Below, piece after piece: positions 52,741-53,902 of a DNA stretch of 53,902 nt. The translations under genes were made by a program, and so were the position numbers. The notes beneath the pieces were generated by a model. That model searched no databases. It worked only from the letters and a program-made list of their open reading frames with translations, and had not been told where the DNA came from. Source of the stretch: Bradyrhizobiaceae bacterium (GTDB lineage: Bacteria > Pseudomonadota > Alphaproteobacteria > Rhizobiales > Xanthobacteraceae); assembly GCA_003105195.1 (NCBI GenBank), contig PQAH01000020.1, positions 1-53,902 on the forward strand, given 5' to 3'. How positions within the stretch are numbered: the first letter of the stretch is position 1; every line of letters begins with the position of its first letter.

Positions 52741-53141
52741 GTCTCGGCCCCTCGCGCGCATCGAGCGTCCCCTTTCGTCGTTGGACGTCGCATCGGATCC
52801 CGACGGCCACGCATCCGCGCCCGCATGTCCCGGTGCGCAACCACTCGTCGCCGCTGCAGACGCCGTGTTCCCGTGGCCGATCATGCCCATGGACGGCCTG
52901 AATTGGCAACCGCGTTGCGGTCGCGGCGCATTGGTTGTCCGAAGTCTCTGGTCGGTTTATAGTAATCACGCTTGCGCCTGGGGGGACTTGAGGGGCCTTG
53001 CGGCAGCACGTGGCCATTGCCGTACCTGGCTCTTCGCAGACGCGTCGTTCTGCAGGTCCTCTCGAGCAAGAGCCGACGACGCGATCGGCGTGAGAACAAG
53101 GCCGTGCCGAGACAGGTGAGACCGCAAGAGGCATCTTGAGG
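52741..53141. other. Divergent gene-free promoter region
   Basis: 401 bases between the divergent DUF4399 and caspase-fold genes. It has an AT-richer patch (52975 region, GGTTTATAGTAATCAC) that may hold a promoter. No convincing gene, dyad or RNA was seen. Confidence 0.4.
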
Positions 53142-53902
53142 ATGAGCATCCGAATCCTGCTTTGCCTCGTGGGCATGTTGATTATCCCGACGTCCCAAGG
53201 CCTGGCGCAGGAGCGCGCAAACCGTATCGCGCTCATCATCGGCAATTCGAGCTATCCCGATGCCAGCACGCCACTGTCCACCACGGTCAGGGATGCGCGC
53301 GTTCTCGCCGACGAGTTCAAGCGCCTGGGCTTCGATGTCGAGCTTCAGGAAAATCTCGGCAAGGAGGAGATGAAGCGCGCGATCGCGGGCTTCACCGCGA
53401 AGGTGCAGAACGGTACCGAGGCACTGTTCTATTTTGGCGGCATCGGACTGCAGGCGGGACGGCGCAGCTTTCTCATTCCCGTGAATGCGCAGATCTGGTC
53501 CGAGACCGACGTCACGCGCGAGGGCGTCGGCGTCGACGATCTTCTCGCCGAGCTGAACCGGCGCGGCGCGAAGGTCAAGATCATCATCGTCGACGCGGCG
53601 AGGCGCAATCCCTTCGAGCGCCGGTTCCGGGCTTCGCCCGCGGGACTGGCGCCGCTCGGGGCGCCGGATGGAACGCTGGCGCTGTTTTCCGCGGCGCCCG
53701 GGTCGCTGGTGACCGAGCGCGACGGCGAGCAGACCAGCATCTTGGTGACCGAGCTGATCAAGGAGCTGCGCTCGCCCAACCAGACCGCCGAGCAGGCCTT
53801 CAACCGCACGCGCATCGGCGTGTCGCGGGCGTCGAACGGCGAGAACGTACCCTGGGTCGCCTCGTCCCTGCTCGACGAGATCTATTTCCGGGGGTCGGGA
53901 CA
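53142..53902 (+). CDS. Caspase-fold (peptidase C14-like) protein lacking catalytic residues, cut by window end
   Basis: At least 253 residues, open at the right edge. A signal peptide (IRILLCLVGMLIIPTSQGLAQ) is followed by the usual start of a bacterial caspase domain, RIALIIGNSSYPD, and RDARVLADEFKRLGF. In active members a His lies in YAGHGxQ and a Cys in DACR. Here the sequences are FGGIGLQ (Ile101, codon 53442-53444) and DAARRNPF (Ala153, codon 53598-53600), so both catalytic residues are replaced while the surroundings are kept. It is thus probably a pseudo-enzyme with a binding or scaffold role in the periplasm. The C-terminal part is not visible. Confidence 0.88.
   Translation, partial: MSIRILLCLVGMLIIPTSQGLAQERANRIALIIGNSSYPDASTPLSTTVRDARVLADEFKRLGFDVELQENLGKEEMKRAIAGFTAKVQNGTEALFYFGGIGLQAGRRSFLIPVNAQIWSETDVTREGVGVDDLLAELNRRGAKVKIIIVDAARRNPFERRFRASPAGLAPLGAPDGTLALFSAAPGSLVTERDGEQTSILVTELIKELRSPNQTAEQAFNRTRIGVSRASNGENVPWVASSLLDEIYFRGSG

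Noticed and set aside
1-53902. CRISPR arrays, insertion sequences, integrase or attachment sites
   Set aside because: No regularly spaced direct repeats, transposase motifs or integrase genes were seen. The only clear tandem repeat is inside the DUF4399 gene.

Overview
The window is GC-rich DNA with tightly packed genes. It looks like an alphaproteobacterium, probably of the Hyphomicrobiales (Bradyrhizobium/Rhodopseudomonas-like relatives). The clues are FixK/FNR-type dyads, a DUF3551 protein, small secreted Cys-rich and peptidoglycan-binding proteins, a nap operon and a three-subunit 4-hydroxybenzoyl-CoA reductase set. This placement is an inference from gene content only. No rRNA, tRNA, CRISPR array or insertion sequence was recognised.

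Region 1 (1-21.4 kb) is mostly a neutral-lipid or wax-ester module. After the end of an iron-type ABC permease comes a leftward operon: conserved hypothetical, aldehyde dehydrogenase, GMC alcohol oxidoreductase, SDR and gpsA. It diverges from a wax ester synthase/DGAT. Next are a leftward phasin-patatin-TPR operon, a rightward two-domain fatty acyl reductase of the Marinobacter FAR type, fadD, a LonB-like protease with a USP-like partner, and a leftward ACP/acyl-AMP ligase/PlsC fusion. These genes could activate fatty acids, reduce them to alcohols, esterify them, coat the granules and mobilise the products.

Region 2 (21.4-27.8 kb) is a periplasmic nitrate reductase operon: a NapD-like extra gene, then napD, napA, napG, napH, napB and napC. 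Dyads of the FixK/FNR form (xTGA-N6-TCAA) lie in five promoter regions of regions 1 and 2: WS/DGAT with its divergent operon, phasin/FAR, LonB, the ACP fusion, and nap. This suggests that storage lipid and nitrate respiration share an oxygen- or redox-responsive regulator.

Region 3 (27.9-36.8 kb) holds a truncated acyltransferase-like membrane protein, two short peptides with double-glycine leaders, and a leftward cassette: DUF4403 protein, GNAT protein, adenylation-carrier protein, thioester-reductase-like SDR, and a second GNAT/FemAB-like protein. The cassette resembles a split carboxylic acid reductase with two acyltransferases and may make an unknown small metabolite.

Region 4 (36.9-46.1 kb) has small secreted proteins, the hcrCAB-type 4-hydroxybenzoyl-CoA reductase genes and, convergent with them, an archaeal-type pair: ADTH synthase and 3-dehydroquinate synthase II (related to GriI/GriH of 3-amino-4-hydroxybenzoate synthesis). 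Two small acidic proteins follow.

Region 5 (46.1-53.9 kb) carries an AarF/UbiB-type kinase, an RND efflux pump, a protein with three DUF4399 repeats, and the start of a caspase-fold protein that has lost both catalytic residues.
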